Positions 1-8,677 of a DNA stretch of 64,000 nt are shown piece by piece. This stretch comes from Eubacterium sp. 14-2. Its GTDB lineage: Bacteria; Bacillota; Clostridia; Lachnospirales; Lachnospiraceae. A program made the translations under genes and the position numbers. Position 1 is the stretch's first letter, and each line of letters starts with the position of its first letter. The stretch spans positions 773,163 through 837,162 of the forward strand of contig NZ_KE159568.1 in assembly GCF_000403845.2 (NCBI RefSeq), read 5' to 3'. The notes beneath the pieces were generated by a model, which had not been told where the DNA came from, did not search any database, and was given only the letters and a program-made list of their open reading frames with translations.

Positions 1-1
1 G

Positions 2-103
2 TGCTCTATCCGCAAACTTCCTTCCACCAGCCCCGCCAACGCAGCCTGGAGCCTGGAACGTCTGGTGGACTGCTGGAAACAGGAAACGGAAAAATTTCTG
101 TGA
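2..103 (+). CDS. C-terminal end of an unidentified protein (partial)
   Basis: An open frame enters from the left edge and stops at TGA 101-103. Its 33 residues end in SLERLVDCWKQETEKFL, which has the look of an amphipathic C-terminal helix. It would converge on the NUDIX gene that ends at 147. The fragment is too short to assign to a family and no start is visible. A second forward frame also runs through this stretch as far as base 189, but it overlaps the 3' end of the NUDIX gene antisense and is less protein-like. Confidence 0.4.
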   Translation, partial: CSIRKLPSTSPANAAWSLERLVDCWKQETEKFL

Positions 104-146
104 ACAGCCGGCAGACGGGCATATCTGCAGATACTTTCAGAAATTA

Positions 147-1181
147 TCATTTTCCCAGATATGCCCCCAGTTTTTCCAGTTCATCCTGAAAAATACAGTA
201 TTTTTCAGGATTTCCCCTCAATGTCTCTGCACGCACTTCCGCCAGTATTTTTTCATAGTCCATCCAGCATACTTCTTCCACTTCCTCTTTCTGGAGCTTC
301 AAATCTGACAGATTTACCGGATGGTTATAGAGATACACCATGGTTACCTCTGCATTTTTAAACGGCTTTCCGTGAAATTCTGATTCTGCATAACCCCTGT
401 GAAGAAAAAGCTCCTGCAAATCCTCCGGACAGGCCCGGATACCCAGTTCTTCCTCCAGTTCCCGCAGGGCTGAATCCAGATAATCCCCTCCGGCAGGTAT
501 GTGGCCCGCAGATGAAATATCATAACAGCCCGGATAGGAATCTTTTCCGAAGCTGCGTTTCTGCAGCAGAACCTGAAAGCTGCCTGTCTTCGTGGAGCGC
601 ACAATCCACACATGAGAAGTCCCGTGCAGGTCTCCCCTTTCATGAACCAGAGAACGCTCCCGCACCACCCCTGTTCCGGTTCCGTCCTCCCGGCGCAGCT
701 CCAGAAGTTCCATGGATTTCCCGTTCAGCACCGCTTCTGTGAGACGATCTCCTTCATAACTTAATTTCAGGGAAAAAAAGGGAATATTTTCCATCAGCAG
801 CCGAAAAAATATTTTATCCCCCTCCCACAGATTTAAGGACATAAGATCTTTTTTCCGCACCCATTCCAGTGTGCCTTCGTTGCAGTCAGTCAGCGTTCCC
901 TCAAAACCGTCCGCTGTATAAAGACACATATACTCTGTGGGCCAGCCTGCCGCCGAAAAAGTTACAATTCCCCGAAAAGAAAAGCCGGTCAGTGTAAGAC
1001 CGGTCTCTTCCTTTACTTCCCGAAAAAGACAATCCTCCGGGCTCTCTCCTTCTTCAAAATGTCCGCCGATTCCAATCCATTTATCTTTGTTCACATCCAC
1101 CTGTTTTTTCACCCGGTGGAGCATCAGATAAGAATCATCCTGTTCAATATAGCAAAGTGTTGTCAAAGCTGATTTTTTCAA
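147..1181 (-). CDS. Tandem NUDIX-domain hydrolase (two NUDIX domains in one chain)
   Basis: The protein (344 aa) joins two NUDIX folds. The first, about residues 5-140, is MutT-like and has a full NUDIX box (GGHFEEGES...REVKEETGL). The second, about 180-320, resembles the YfcD/isopentenyl-diphosphate-isomerase-like group, with AGHIPAG...RELEEELGI; the early Glu of the box is Gly here. NUDIX enzymes cleave nucleoside diphosphates linked to another moiety, so two different substrates are possible. I chose the TTG start at 1179-1181 because AGGGAGG lies six bases upstream; the upstream in-frame ATGs would add residues not typical of the family. It lies downstream of the thiamine genes and a lipoprotein gene with no obvious terminator between, so it may share their transcript. 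The exact substrate is unknown. Confidence 0.85.
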   Translation of the reverse strand: MKKSALTTLCYIEQDDSYLMLHRVKKQVDVNKDKWIGIGGHFEEGESPEDCLFREVKEETGLTLTGFSFRGIVTFSAAGWPTEYMCLYTADGFEGTLTDCNEGTLEWVRKKDLMSLNLWEGDKIFFRLLMENIPFFSLKLSYEGDRLTEAVLNGKSMELLELRREDGTGTGVVRERSLVHERGDLHGTSHVWIVRSTKTGSFQVLLQKRSFGKDSYPGCYDISSAGHIPAGGDYLDSALRELEEELGIRACPEDLQELFLHRGYAESEFHGKPFKNAEVTMVYLYNHPVNLSDLKLQKEEVEEVCWMDYEKILAEVRAETLRGNPEKYCIFQDELEKLGAYLGK

Positions 1182-1235
1182 TGGCTGCCTCCCTGGCATG
1201 GTTCTCCGGCCAGCGCCGGGCAATCTGCTGTATCA

Positions 1236-2126
1236 TCATTTCAGGATATACAGTTCATTCATCACTTCTTCCAGTTCTTTGTAAGGCACCTGGATCTCTA
1301 TGGTGCCTCCGGCATGGGTGGTGACCAGATAAGGATTGCAGATTACCACCAGACCTTTTTCATTCAGATAGAACACATCTTCTGTGAGAATATCAGAAAT
1401 ATAACTCTCATAGTCCTCCATCAGATAATCTTTATACGGTTCTTCGGTAATGGTTTCCAGAATATGTTTTTCCACAATTTCTCCGGCTTTTGCCTTATCA
1501 GTGAAAATATCTGACAGGGACAGGAGTTTTCCTGTGGTGGCATCAAAGCAGTAGGAGGACGTCCAGGTATTGGGATGAGGCGTTCCCTGCCACTGATAGC
1601 TTTCGGCCTCTATGCTCAGAATTCTGGTGGAAGCATATATCATTTTGTAAACAGAGCCATAGCCATACCCCGTCCAGTTTTCTTTCTCCTCATCGGAAAG
1701 CCCCTGATAAGCGCTGCGGGCCAGTTCCGTATCTTCCTCGATATAGGTCTGCGTCTCCGTATGTTTCTGCTCAAAAGCCATATTTATTTTCTCAGCAGCC
1801 GCCTCATTTTCCGGAATGGAAACCACCGGGCTGTTCTCCGCCACAGACAGCAGAAGGGCGCCGCTTTCCTCATCTGTAATGTCCTGAGAATAATCGGTAA
1901 ACGTCACCTCCGGCGGCTGACTCAGCTCTTTTCCTGGTTCCTCTGTGCTGGCGGAACTGTCTTTCTGTGTGTCGGAATCATTGCTCTTCGTTTTTCCTGT
2001 AACATCTTCTTTCTTCTCTTCCTGCTTTGTATCGGGCTGATTCCCTTTCTCTGCCCCTTTCTTTCCTGAGCAGGCAGCAAACAACAGACATATCCCTAAT
2101 CCAAGCAAAAGTATTTTTTTCTTCAT
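1236..2126 (-). CDS. Lipoprotein with RsiV/PdaC-like DUF3298 domain
   Basis: The N-terminus is a lipoprotein signal: MKKK, a hydrophobic stretch, then lipobox LLFAAC with the modified Cys near residue 19. A charged, Ser/Glu/Lys-rich linker covers about residues 20-75. The remainder looks like the DUF4163/DUF3298 pair seen in anti-sigma factor RsiV and deacetylase PdaC, with the C-terminal SLSDIFTD segment and a final stretch ending in IQVPYKELEEV. It should be anchored on the outer face of the membrane. RsiV binds lysozyme through this module, but no sigma factor gene is adjacent, so a ligand cannot be inferred. The start has GGGGATTC upstream and lies 19 bases after thiD, with the NUDIX gene following closely. 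Confidence 0.75.
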   Translation of the reverse strand: MKKKILLLGLGICLLFAACSGKKGAEKGNQPDTKQEEKKEDVTGKTKSNDSDTQKDSSASTEEPGKELSQPPEVTFTDYSQDITDEESGALLLSVAENSPVVSIPENEAAAEKINMAFEQKHTETQTYIEEDTELARSAYQGLSDEEKENWTGYGYGSVYKMIYASTRILSIEAESYQWQGTPHPNTWTSSYCFDATTGKLLSLSDIFTDKAKAGEIVEKHILETITEEPYKDYLMEDYESYISDILTEDVFYLNEKGLVVICNPYLVTTHAGGTIEIQVPYKELEEVMNELYILK

Positions 2127-2145
2127 CTGCAGAATCCCCTTTACG

Positions 2146-2925
2146 TTATTTTCTGTACATATGGTTCAGCGGTCCGTTTCCGTTTCCCAGATTCATTCCG
2201 TCCAGAATTGCCCCGGTCAGATAATCCTTGGCGTTCCTCACGCTCTCTTCCGGAGTCAGTTCTGCTGCCAGCCCGCAGGCTATGGCCGAAGACAGGGTGC
2301 AGCCGGTTCCATGGGTATTTCCGCTGTCAATATGTTTTCCGGAAATCCATATGGGGCGTCCCTGGCAGCACAGCAAATCATCTGCAGAATTCTCATCGTG
2401 TCCGCCTTTCAAATAAACAATACCCTTGTATTGTAACGCAAACTCCCTTACTGCCGCAACCCTTTCTTCTCTGGTTTTTATGGTTCTTTTTAACAAAACC
2501 TCTGCTTCCGGAAGATTTGGGGTGTAAAGTTCCGCCAGCGGAAGCAGTTTTTCTCTGTAATAAGACAGAGCTTCCGGCTCCATCAGGTGCTTTCCGCTGG
2601 TGGATACCATTACCGTATCCATCACCACATGTCTGGCCCCGTATCGAAGCAGGCAGTTTCGAATTACCTCCATCTGGGGAATTCCGGTTACCATGCCGAT
2701 TTTTACCGCATCCGGTACGATATCCGTAAAAACACATTCCAGCTGTTTTTCCAAAAATGCAGGGGATACCGGCACAATCTCCGCTACCCCCATGGTATTC
2801 TGCGCTGTCAGCGCAGTGATGACACTTTCTCCATACAGCCCATGGGCCGCTATGGTTTTCAGATCCGCCTGAATGCCGGCGCCGCCGCTGCAGTCGCTTC
2901 CCGCTATGGTAAGCACAACCTTCAT
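2146..2925 (-). CDS. thiD: Hydroxymethylpyrimidine / phosphomethylpyrimidine kinase ThiD
   Basis: Ribokinase-fold kinase (259 aa) that phosphorylates 4-amino-5-hydroxymethyl-2-methylpyrimidine (HMP) to HMP-P and then HMP-PP, the pyrimidine half of thiamine. The N-terminal LTIAGSDCSGGAGIQADLKT motif binds HMP, and the C-terminal NTHGTGCTLSSAIA is the anion hole with the catalytic Asp replaced by Cys, as is normal in ThiD. I start at the ATG preceded by GGAGGAATGAT; an earlier in-frame ATG would overlap thiE by 56 bases. It sits one base after thiE and closes the run of thiamine genes. The length is normal for the family. Confidence 0.95.
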   Translation of the reverse strand: MKVVLTIAGSDCSGGAGIQADLKTIAAHGLYGESVITALTAQNTMGVAEIVPVSPAFLEKQLECVFTDIVPDAVKIGMVTGIPQMEVIRNCLLRYGARHVVMDTVMVSTSGKHLMEPEALSYYREKLLPLAELYTPNLPEAEVLLKRTIKTREERVAAVREFALQYKGIVYLKGGHDENSADDLLCCQGRPIWISGKHIDSGNTHGTGCTLSSAIACGLAAELTPEESVRNAKDYLTGAILDGMNLGNGNGPLNHMYRK

Positions 2926-2926
2926 A

Positions 2927-3532
2927 TCATTCCTCCCCCTCCAGCAGTTTCCGTATCTTTCTGACTTCCGCCGCAGGATCATCGGCTTTCAGAATCCCTG
3001 CGGAAATTGCCAGTCCCTGGGCTCCGCACTCCAGAGGCTTTCTTAAATTTTCTGCAGTAATCCCGCCTACAGCCACATTCGGAATGGGGGCTGTATTTAA
3101 TATTTCCCGGTAAATTTCTTCTGAAATGGAGACTGCGTCTTTTTTGGTATCCGTAGGAAACCAGGCGCCGCTGCCCAGGTAATCTGCCCCTTCCTTCAGG
3201 GCCCTTTTTGCCTGCTCTGCCGTTTTGGCAGTGGCTCCGATGATTTTATCCGCTCCCAGAAAACTTCTTGCATCCCTGACCGGAATATCCTCCTGTCCCA
3301 GGTGTACCCCCTGAGCGCCGCTTAAAACCGCAATGTCCATTCTGTCGTTAATAATCAGCCGGGTATGGTAATATTCCGTCAGTTTTGCCAGTTTTTTTGC
3401 ACGCAGAAGATATTCCGCTGAAGAGATGTTTTTTTCCCTGAGCTGGATGTAATCCACGCCCGCTTCCAGCGCCGCTTTTATTTTATCTTCTCCATAAGAA
3501 AAATCTGCAATCAGATACAGCCATTTTTTCAT
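2927..3532 (-). CDS. thiE: Thiamine-phosphate synthase ThiE
   Basis: TIM-barrel enzyme (201 aa) joining HMP-PP and thiazole phosphate to give thiamine phosphate and pyrophosphate. Recognisable family segments are YIQLREK near residue 30, LIINDRMDIA near 60 for pyrophosphate/Mg binding, GVHLGQEDIP near 75, and the phosphate-binding VAVGGITAENL near 155. Its ATG overlaps the thiM stop by four bases (ATGA), so translation is coupled. The order thiM-thiE-thiD means that thiazole phosphate from ThiM and HMP-PP from ThiD meet at this enzyme. Confidence 0.95.
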   Translation of the reverse strand: MKKWLYLIADFSYGEDKIKAALEAGVDYIQLREKNISSAEYLLRAKKLAKLTEYYHTRLIINDRMDIAVLSGAQGVHLGQEDIPVRDARSFLGADKIIGATAKTAEQAKRALKEGADYLGSGAWFPTDTKKDAVSISEEIYREILNTAPIPNVAVGGITAENLRKPLECGAQGLAISAGILKADDPAAEVRKIRKLLEGEE

Positions 3533-4440
3533 AGTCCTCTCCTTTTCAACCAGTCTGAAAAACAGGAATCCGACAACATGCCAAGCCCGTCCAGCAGAGC
3601 TGACTTTGCCGCTCCGTATCCCTTTTCTGCTCCTGCATGTTCCAGTGCAAATGCCATGCCGGCAGATGTGGCTGCCGCCGCCAGTATCTGCTCCTGCAAA
3701 ATACTTTCATCCTGGGCCAGATCCAGATTTCTTTCTTTCTTCATCCTTCGAACAGCGCTGCTGCACGCCCCGGCCACTGCTCCCGCCAGGCAGCCGCTTC
3801 CCACCACATTCTGATTCGGCCTGCCTTTATGGGGAATTTCCAGCCTGCCCTTTTCCCAGAGAATACAGTCCGGCTCTCCGGTAGCCAGGTAAATGATGCC
3901 CGGCCGAATCTCTCCGGTGAGGCGCCAATCCCGCAGAGAGTCAATGCCTTCTCTGGTCAGCTTTCCCTGCTGAATGCTGTAAAGCTCCGCACGGTTGCCC
4001 TTTACAATTCCTTTCCACGGAATCTGCAGCAGGCTCCGTACTGCCTGCAGCCGAAAGGCAGAGGCTCCGCAGCCAACCGGATCCACTACTATGGGTTTTC
4101 CCTCTTTGGCGGCAAAGCTCAGGACAGTCTCTGCCGCCGCTGTTTTTTCCTGGTTCAGCTGGCCCAGATTCACCACGCAGCTATCTGCCTGCGCCGCAAT
4201 TTCTTCCATCTCTTCCGGCGCCACTGCCATCAGGGGCCTGGCTCCCAAAGCGGCAAGACCATCGGCACACAGGGAAGCGGACACCGTGTTTGGTATCATA
4301 TGTATCAGATATTTTTCCTGCCTGATATTTTGAAATACCGCTGCTATCTGCTCCGGGAAAACAGTAAATTCCCCCAGGTTTTGAAGCAGTCTTTTTTCTC
4401 CGGATTCACAGATGCCTCCGGCCTGATTTTTATCATTCAT
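3529..4440 (-). CDS. thiM: Hydroxyethylthiazole kinase ThiM
   Basis: Kinase (303 aa) that phosphorylates salvaged 4-methyl-5-(2-hydroxyethyl)thiazole. Family marks are HMIPNTVSASLCADGLAALGARPLM near residues 47-72, the IVVDPVGCGAS segment near 120, and VVGSGCLAGAVAG near 220, with the catalytic Cys in the GSGC loop. At 303 aa it is longer than the usual 265-275, mostly through an N-terminal extension. No thiazole-synthesis genes (thiG, thiH, thiS) are present here, so within this operon the thiazole half would come from salvage while the pyrimidine half is made by ThiC. Confidence 0.93.
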   Translation of the reverse strand: MNDKNQAGGICESGEKRLLQNLGEFTVFPEQIAAVFQNIRQEKYLIHMIPNTVSASLCADGLAALGARPLMAVAPEEMEEIAAQADSCVVNLGQLNQEKTAAAETVLSFAAKEGKPIVVDPVGCGASAFRLQAVRSLLQIPWKGIVKGNRAELYSIQQGKLTREGIDSLRDWRLTGEIRPGIIYLATGEPDCILWEKGRLEIPHKGRPNQNVVGSGCLAGAVAGACSSAVRRMKKERNLDLAQDESILQEQILAAAATSAGMAFALEHAGAEKGYGAAKSALLDGLGMLSDSCFSDWLKRRGL

Positions 4441-4472
4441 TTTCCGGCTGTCTCCCTGTCTGTTTTTATGGA

Positions 4473-4985
4473 CTACACTTCTTTCAGCATACCCTGCAGA
4501 TACCGTACCATTCCGGATTTATACAGAGCCCCCAGAAGGATCGCTGCCAGAATACAGCCTCCCGCTGTGCTGATCAGAAACGGAAGCACATAAGTAAAAA
4601 TTGCGGCTTCTTTATTCCCCAGAAACAACACAGCCAGAGGGTAGCAGAGCATTCCTCCCAGAATCCCGGTACCCAGAATTTCTCCGGCAAAAGCAGTCCA
4701 CATTTTTCCGGTCTGACGATACAGCAATGCTCCCAGAAAGGCTCCCACCATACTGCCCGGAAAGGCCAGCAGGCTTCCGGTGCCCATAAGATTCCGTATC
4801 AGAGCTGTGGAAAATGCAAAACCCACTCCATAGCCTGGGCCCAGAAAAATCCCTGCCAGCACATTCAAAAGGTGCTGAATGGGAAAACATCTGGAAGCCC
4901 CCACGGGAATGGAGAACGCAGACAGGCAGACACCCAGGGCTGTCATCATTCCTGCCGCCGCCAGTTTTTTCACATTTACTTTCAT
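4473..4985 (-). CDS. thiW: ThiW, thiazole-precursor substrate-binding (S) component of an ECF transporter
   Basis: Small membrane protein (170 aa) with about five hydrophobic helices. It shows the S-component Ala-rich start (KLAAAGMMTALGV), which docks to the shared EcfT scaffold, and the ThiW-like PVGASRCFPIQHLLNVLAG segment. ThiW is proposed to import the thiazole precursor, which fits its place directly upstream of thiM in a TPP-controlled operon. The ATPase and EcfT subunits are not in the window and are expected elsewhere, as is normal for group II ECF systems. Confidence 0.9.
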   Translation of the reverse strand: MKVNVKKLAAAGMMTALGVCLSAFSIPVGASRCFPIQHLLNVLAGIFLGPGYGVGFAFSTALIRNLMGTGSLLAFPGSMVGAFLGALLYRQTGKMWTAFAGEILGTGILGGMLCYPLAVLFLGNKEAAIFTYVLPFLISTAGGCILAAILLGALYKSGMVRYLQGMLKEV

Positions 4986-5003
4986 TTGCTTCTCCCTGTA
5001 ACT

Positions 5004-6308
5004 TTACAAAATATCAATGTATTCTCCGGACAACGCTTTGTTCATACTCCGCACAGCACAGAATTTTCCGCACATGGAACAGGTGTCGTCATGCTCCGGC
5101 TTCCGGTCATCCCGGATTTTCCGGGCTGTTTCCGGGTCCATAGCACATTCCCACTGTGCCTCCCAGTCCAGATTTCTGCGGGCGTCTGCCATCCGGTCGT
5201 CCAGTTCTCTGGCACCCCGAACGCCTTTTGCAATATCTGCCGCATGGGCCGCAATTTTAGAGGCCATAATCCCCTGTTTTACATCCTCCACATTGGGCAG
5301 GGCCAGATGTTCCGCAGGCGTTACATAACACAGAAAAGCCGCGCCGTTCTGTGCCGCAATGGCTCCGCCGATGGCAGAGGTAATATGGTCATAACCAGGC
5401 GCAATATCTGTTACAATGGGCCCCAGCACATAGAAAGGCGCGCCCATACAGATGGTCTGCTGCATTTTCATGTTGGCTGCAATCTGGTCCATGGGCATGT
5501 GCCCCGGTCCTTCCACCATTACCTGTACATCTTTTTCCCAGGCCCGCTTCGTCAGTTCTCCCAGGCGCACCAGTTCTTCAATCTGACACACATCAGAACC
5601 GTCCGCAAGACAGCCTGGGCGGCAGGCATCTCCCAGAGAGATGGTCACGTCATATTCCCGGCAGATATCCAGAATTTCATCGTAATATTCATAGAAGGGG
5701 TTTTCCTCACCTGTCATGCACATCCACGCAAATACCAGGGAACCGCCGCGGGATACAATATTCATTTTCCGTTTGTGCTTCTTAATCTGTTCAATGGTCT
5801 TTCTGGTAATTCCACAGTGCAGGGTTACAAAATCCACCCCGTCTTCGGCATGAAGTCTTACCACATCCACAAAATCTTTCGCGGTAAGAGTTGCCAGATC
5901 CCTCTGATAGTGAATCACAGAATCATATACCGGCACGGTACCAATCATGGCCGGGCATTCAGAAGTGAGCTTTCTGCGGAAAGGAATGGTATCTCCGTGA
6001 GAGGACAGGTCCATAATGGCATGGGCCCCCATATGCACCGCCTCCATGACTTTTTCCATTTCCACGTTGTAGTCTTTGCAGTCCCGCGACACCCCAAGGT
6101 TCACATTTATCTTGGTGCGCAGCATGGAGCCCACACCTTCCGGATCAATACAGGTATGGTTCTTATTGGCACAGATTGCCACTTTTCCCTCAGCCACCAG
6201 CGGCATCAGTTCTTCTACGGTCATCCGCTCTTTTTCAGCCACCTTTTTCAGTTCTTCTGTTACAATTCCCCTGCGGGCTGCTTCCATCTGTGTTGCAAAT
6301 TCTCTCAT
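5004..6308 (-). CDS. thiC: HMP-phosphate synthase ThiC (radical SAM)
   Basis: ThiC (434 aa) converts aminoimidazole ribotide to HMP-P. It is the shorter clostridial form without the N-terminal domain found in E. coli. The C-terminal [10 protein letters not shown] supplies the CX2CX4C cysteines for the 4Fe-4S cluster. Zinc-ligand and substrate regions are visible in VEGPGHMP and [15 protein letters not shown] start at the ATG preceded by AAGGAGGAAAAAT; a longer frame would run back into the riboswitch terminator. It is the first gene of the thiamine operon and is controlled by the TPP riboswitch just upstream. Confidence 0.96.
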   Translation of the reverse strand: MREFATQMEAARRGIVTEELKKVAEKERMTVEELMPLVAEGKVAICANKNHTCIDPEGVGSMLRTKINVNLGVSRDCKDYNVEMEKVMEAVHMGAHAIMDLSSHGDTIPFRRKLTSECPAMIGTVPVYDSVIHYQRDLATLTAKDFVDVVRLHAEDGVDFVTLHCGITRKTIEQIKKHKRKMNIVSRGGSLVFAWMCMTGEENPFYEYYDEILDICREYDVTISLGDACRPGCLADGSDVCQIEELVRLGELTKRAWEKDVQVMVEGPGHMPMDQIAANMKMQQTICMGAPFYVLGPIVTDIAPGYDHITSAIGGAIAAQNGAAFLCYVTPAEHLALPNVEDVKQGIMASKIAAHAADIAKGVRGARELDDRMADARRNLDWEAQWECAMDPETARKIRDDRKPEHDDTCSMCGKFCAVRSMNKALSGEYIDIL

Positions 6309-6351
6309 ATTTTTCCTCCTTAATTCCAAACACCTGTCTTTCCTGTAAGAC

Positions 6352-6377
6352 AAAAAGAGACGCCCGGCGAGCGTCTC
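6352..6377 (-). terminator. Expression-platform terminator of the TPP riboswitch
   Basis: On the minus strand GAGACGC and GCGTCTC pair around a short GC-rich loop and are followed by five T. It lies between the TPP aptamer and the thiC start, so ligand binding would favour transcription termination. Confidence 0.85.
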
Positions 6378-6395
6378 AGAAATTACACATATCTT

Positions 6396-6522
6396 CCGCT
6401 CCCTACGACAGTATTAACTGACAGGTTCAAAGAGTCAGGTTTTAACCTTCTCAACCGTGGGAATCCTTCAGAAACACTGAAAATACTTTTCTGAACAGCT
6501 TCCCGCAGTCCCTCTGCGTTCT
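6396..6522 (-). promoter_or_regulatory. TPP riboswitch (THI element)
   Basis: The minus strand carries the conserved 3' half of the TPP aptamer: CTTTGAACCTG, then TTAATACTGTCGTAGGGA, corresponding to the usual AACCTGAT...AATGCCAGCGTAGGGA. The 5' half is GAGGGACTGC near 6520 and TTGAGA near 6447, the counterpart of CTGAGA. Between them is an unusually long P3 extension: GGGAA pairs with TTCCC around an inner hairpin (CAGAAA / TTTCTG). With the terminator at 6352-6377 this forms a transcriptional OFF switch for the thiamine operon. Confidence 0.93.
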
Positions 6523-6535
6523 CTTATTCGTGTTC

Positions 6536-6564
6536 ATCATATATGATCCGGCCGCATTTGTCAA
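6536..6564 (-). promoter_or_regulatory. Promoter of the thiamine operon
   Basis: The minus strand has TTGACA at 6559-6564, a 17-base spacer, and TATGAT at 6536-6541. This near-consensus housekeeping promoter would start transcription just upstream of the TPP aptamer. Confidence 0.85.
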
Positions 6565-6609
6565 CCGGCCCTTCCATTAAATATCATATTCACACCAAAT
6601 GGCTGAAAA

Positions 6610-7548
6610 TTACTCATATTCTTCAATAATAGGCGGAATCTGGGACAGCATATTGTCCACATCCTCGAACATGGAACTTTTTGTGGTGCCCAGACTGCTG
6701 GCATAGTCAATATGGCCCATAACTTCCTGATACTGTTCCTTTGTCTGGTCAAAAAAGCCGCACAGCGTCTGCAGCGCCATATCAGATTCATCAATTACTC
6801 TGGCAATTTCTTCCTGTACATTGGTTGCACCTTCTGCCGCTTCTGTAATCTTATCAAACAGCTGATATGTCTCATCCACTTTCTGAATACTCTCACCCAA
6901 TGCCTGCTGGGATGTGTTGATACTGGAACTCAGGCTGTCCGTACCTTCTTCCACGTCCACAATGCTGGAATCCACCTCAGCCACCAGCTTCTTAATCTGA
7001 TCTGCCAGCTCTTTCACCTCCACAGCCACCACTGCAAAGCCCTTCCCCTGCTCTCCTGCTCTGGCCGCTTCTATGGAAGCATTCAGAGCCAGGATATTGG
7101 TCTGGTCTGCAATGGTTACAATATTGCCGGTACATTTTTTAATTTTCTTCACCGCCTCCAGAAAATCTTCAAAGGTTTTTTCCATTTCCTTAAAATAATT
7201 CTCCACCTGGCGGGAACTGTTCTTCAGTTCCTCCACTTCGTCCTGGGCCTGCGTTACCGACTGGGCAATTTCACCTTTCACAGTCTCAAACTGGCTGGAT
7301 ACCTGGCTGATACTTGAGAAATTCTGCCCGAAATCCTGAAGCTGTTCCTGGAAATTTTCCGACTCACTGAGCACTTTTTTGAAAGAATAGGTGATTTTAT
7401 TCAGCTCTCTCAGAGAATCCACTTCTTTTTCCACCAGATCTCTCTGGTAATCTTTCAGATTCTCGATTACATATCCCACCGGATAAAGGCCTTTCTCCTG
7501 TTCCTGTTCTCTTTCCATCTCTATTCGGGCGTTTTTCCAATATCCCAT
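6610..7548 (-). CDS. Soluble methyl-accepting chemotaxis-type signalling protein
   Basis: The protein (312 aa) has no transmembrane segment or periplasmic domain. A charged N-terminal region (1-60) leads into a long coiled coil ending in the receptor hairpin tip, with [21 protein letters not shown] near residues 146-166, the segment that contacts CheA and CheW. The C-terminus (about 290-312) ends in acidic IIEEYE and shows no CheR/CheB pentapeptide. It lies 12 bases downstream of a FIST-domain gene, so the FIST protein is the likely sensory partner in the cytoplasm. No che genes are in the window. The start has GGGGATAAGC ahead of ATG. Confidence 0.9.
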   Translation of the reverse strand: MGYWKNARIEMEREQEQEKGLYPVGYVIENLKDYQRDLVEKEVDSLRELNKITYSFKKVLSESENFQEQLQDFGQNFSSISQVSSQFETVKGEIAQSVTQAQDEVEELKNSSRQVENYFKEMEKTFEDFLEAVKKIKKCTGNIVTIADQTNILALNASIEAARAGEQGKGFAVVAVEVKELADQIKKLVAEVDSSIVDVEEGTDSLSSSINTSQQALGESIQKVDETYQLFDKITEAAEGATNVQEEIARVIDESDMALQTLCGFFDQTKEQYQEVMGHIDYASSLGTTKSSMFEDVDNMLSQIPPIIEEYE

Positions 7549-7560
7549 GCTTATCCCCCT

Positions 7561-8616
7561 TTACTCAAATACCACACATGTCATGGACTGGTTGACAAAA
7601 CGGTTGTTGTAGTGCTCTCCATATCCCACAAGGCCTGCATGGCTGCCTAACGTTTTCATCTCCTGTAAATATTCCTGCATATAATGGTTGTCGCTGAACA
7701 GCAGATACCGGAACAGACAGTTAATGGAAAATACCGCCGACACTCTGGAAAATTCTTTCTGTATCGTCTGTATGGTCTCTTTCACAATGCGCCTGTAATC
7801 GCCCAGTTCCAGTAAAATCAGCACATCAGAATCATTTACCTGTCGGAAACATGCCAGGGCATCTCCGTCTACTTCTTTGATGGAAATAATACAGATCTCA
7901 TCTCCGCTGATTCTTCCAAAAGGATTTTTAAAGGTCTGCGTTGTAATCTGCTGTTCTGATACCTTCAAAATACTCTGATATACCTGACGGGCAGATTTTC
8001 CGTTCAGTTCCCCGATCATATATTTTGCCTTGTCTGTTTTGGAAGCAATAAAACGATATTTCCACACGGGATGATAGATATTCTCTTTATAAGCCTTTAC
8101 TTTTCCATACTGATTCTTCACGATGGCATATGCCACTGCCTCTTTATAAACCCTGCCGTTTGCAGAAACTCTTCCGCCATCGCCGGTTCCGCCCACCAGA
8201 GAAATATCTTTTTTCTTCAGAACGCTGTATATGGTGGTCAGCACACAGGCGTCATTGCCGGAACAGAAATCAATGCATATGGTGTCATTGCCGGCGGCTT
8301 TTACTTTCTCCACATCACGTTCCAGACGCCGGATATATTTCACAGGCATGGTATTCACTTCTTCCAGAACATTGGCAGCAGCCGTAATTCCATCCTGGAA
8401 CGCCACAACTCCCACACCGTTTTCCACTACTCTGGTATCATAACTCATTCCAATACAGCCAATACTTGGCACTCCGGGATAAAGCTCCTCCAGTTCACGC
8501 ACATGGGCTTCAAACTGTTTATCATTGGACATCAGCATTATCAGCTGGGGATCCTTCAGGCCCCGAACCGCTTCCTTCAAATCGCCTTTCTGGCTCATAC
8601 CAAAAAACTGTTTCAA
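7561..8616 (-). CDS. FIST-domain sensory protein
   Basis: A 351-residue cytoplasmic protein with the FIST_N / FIST_C layout: an N-terminal part with GCIGMSYDTRVV near 52 and VGVVAFQDG near 70, the central VGGTGDGGR near 140, and a C-terminal part ending in GEHYNNRFVNQSMTCVV. The GYGE...N...N...T.. ending is typical of FIST_C. The family is predicted to bind small ligands such as amino acids and is often beside chemoreceptors, which fits the soluble receptor 12 bases downstream. The start appears to be TTG (8614-8616) with GAGGGA upstream; the next ATG, six codons on, has no ribosome site. It has its own promoter with a palindrome in the spacer. Confidence 0.85.
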   Translation of the reverse strand: MKQFFGMSQKGDLKEAVRGLKDPQLIMLMSNDKQFEAHVRELEELYPGVPSIGCIGMSYDTRVVENGVGVVAFQDGITAAANVLEEVNTMPVKYIRRLERDVEKVKAAGNDTICIDFCSGNDACVLTTIYSVLKKKDISLVGGTGDGGRVSANGRVYKEAVAYAIVKNQYGKVKAYKENIYHPVWKYRFIASKTDKAKYMIGELNGKSARQVYQSILKVSEQQITTQTFKNPFGRISGDEICIISIKEVDGDALACFRQVNDSDVLILLELGDYRRIVKETIQTIQKEFSRVSAVFSINCLFRYLLFSDNHYMQEYLQEMKTLGSHAGLVGYGEHYNNRFVNQSMTCVVFE

Positions 8617-8648
8617 TATTTTATCCCTCTCTTCCGTAATATACCATT

Positions 8649-8677
8649 ATCTTATCCTATCCAGGATAGAAGGTCAA
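8649..8677 (-). promoter_or_regulatory. Promoter of the FIST-receptor pair with a spacer palindrome
   Basis: The minus strand has TTGACC at 8672-8677, a 17-base spacer, and TAAGAT at 8649-8654. The spacer contains a perfect inverted repeat, CTATCC-N-GGATAG (8657-8669), placed where a repressor would block RNA polymerase. The -35 overlaps the stop codon of the preceding ctp gene. Confidence 0.7.

Noticed and set aside
117..166. GGGCATATCTG / CAGATATGCCC inverted repeat
   Set aside because: A 28-base loop and no T-run; one arm falls in NUDIX coding sequence, so it may be accidental.
4872..6323. A 483-codon plus-strand open frame through thiC
   Set aside because: It is antisense to ThiC, which has clear motifs, a ribosome site and a riboswitch; the frame is a codon-bias shadow rich in His and Phe.
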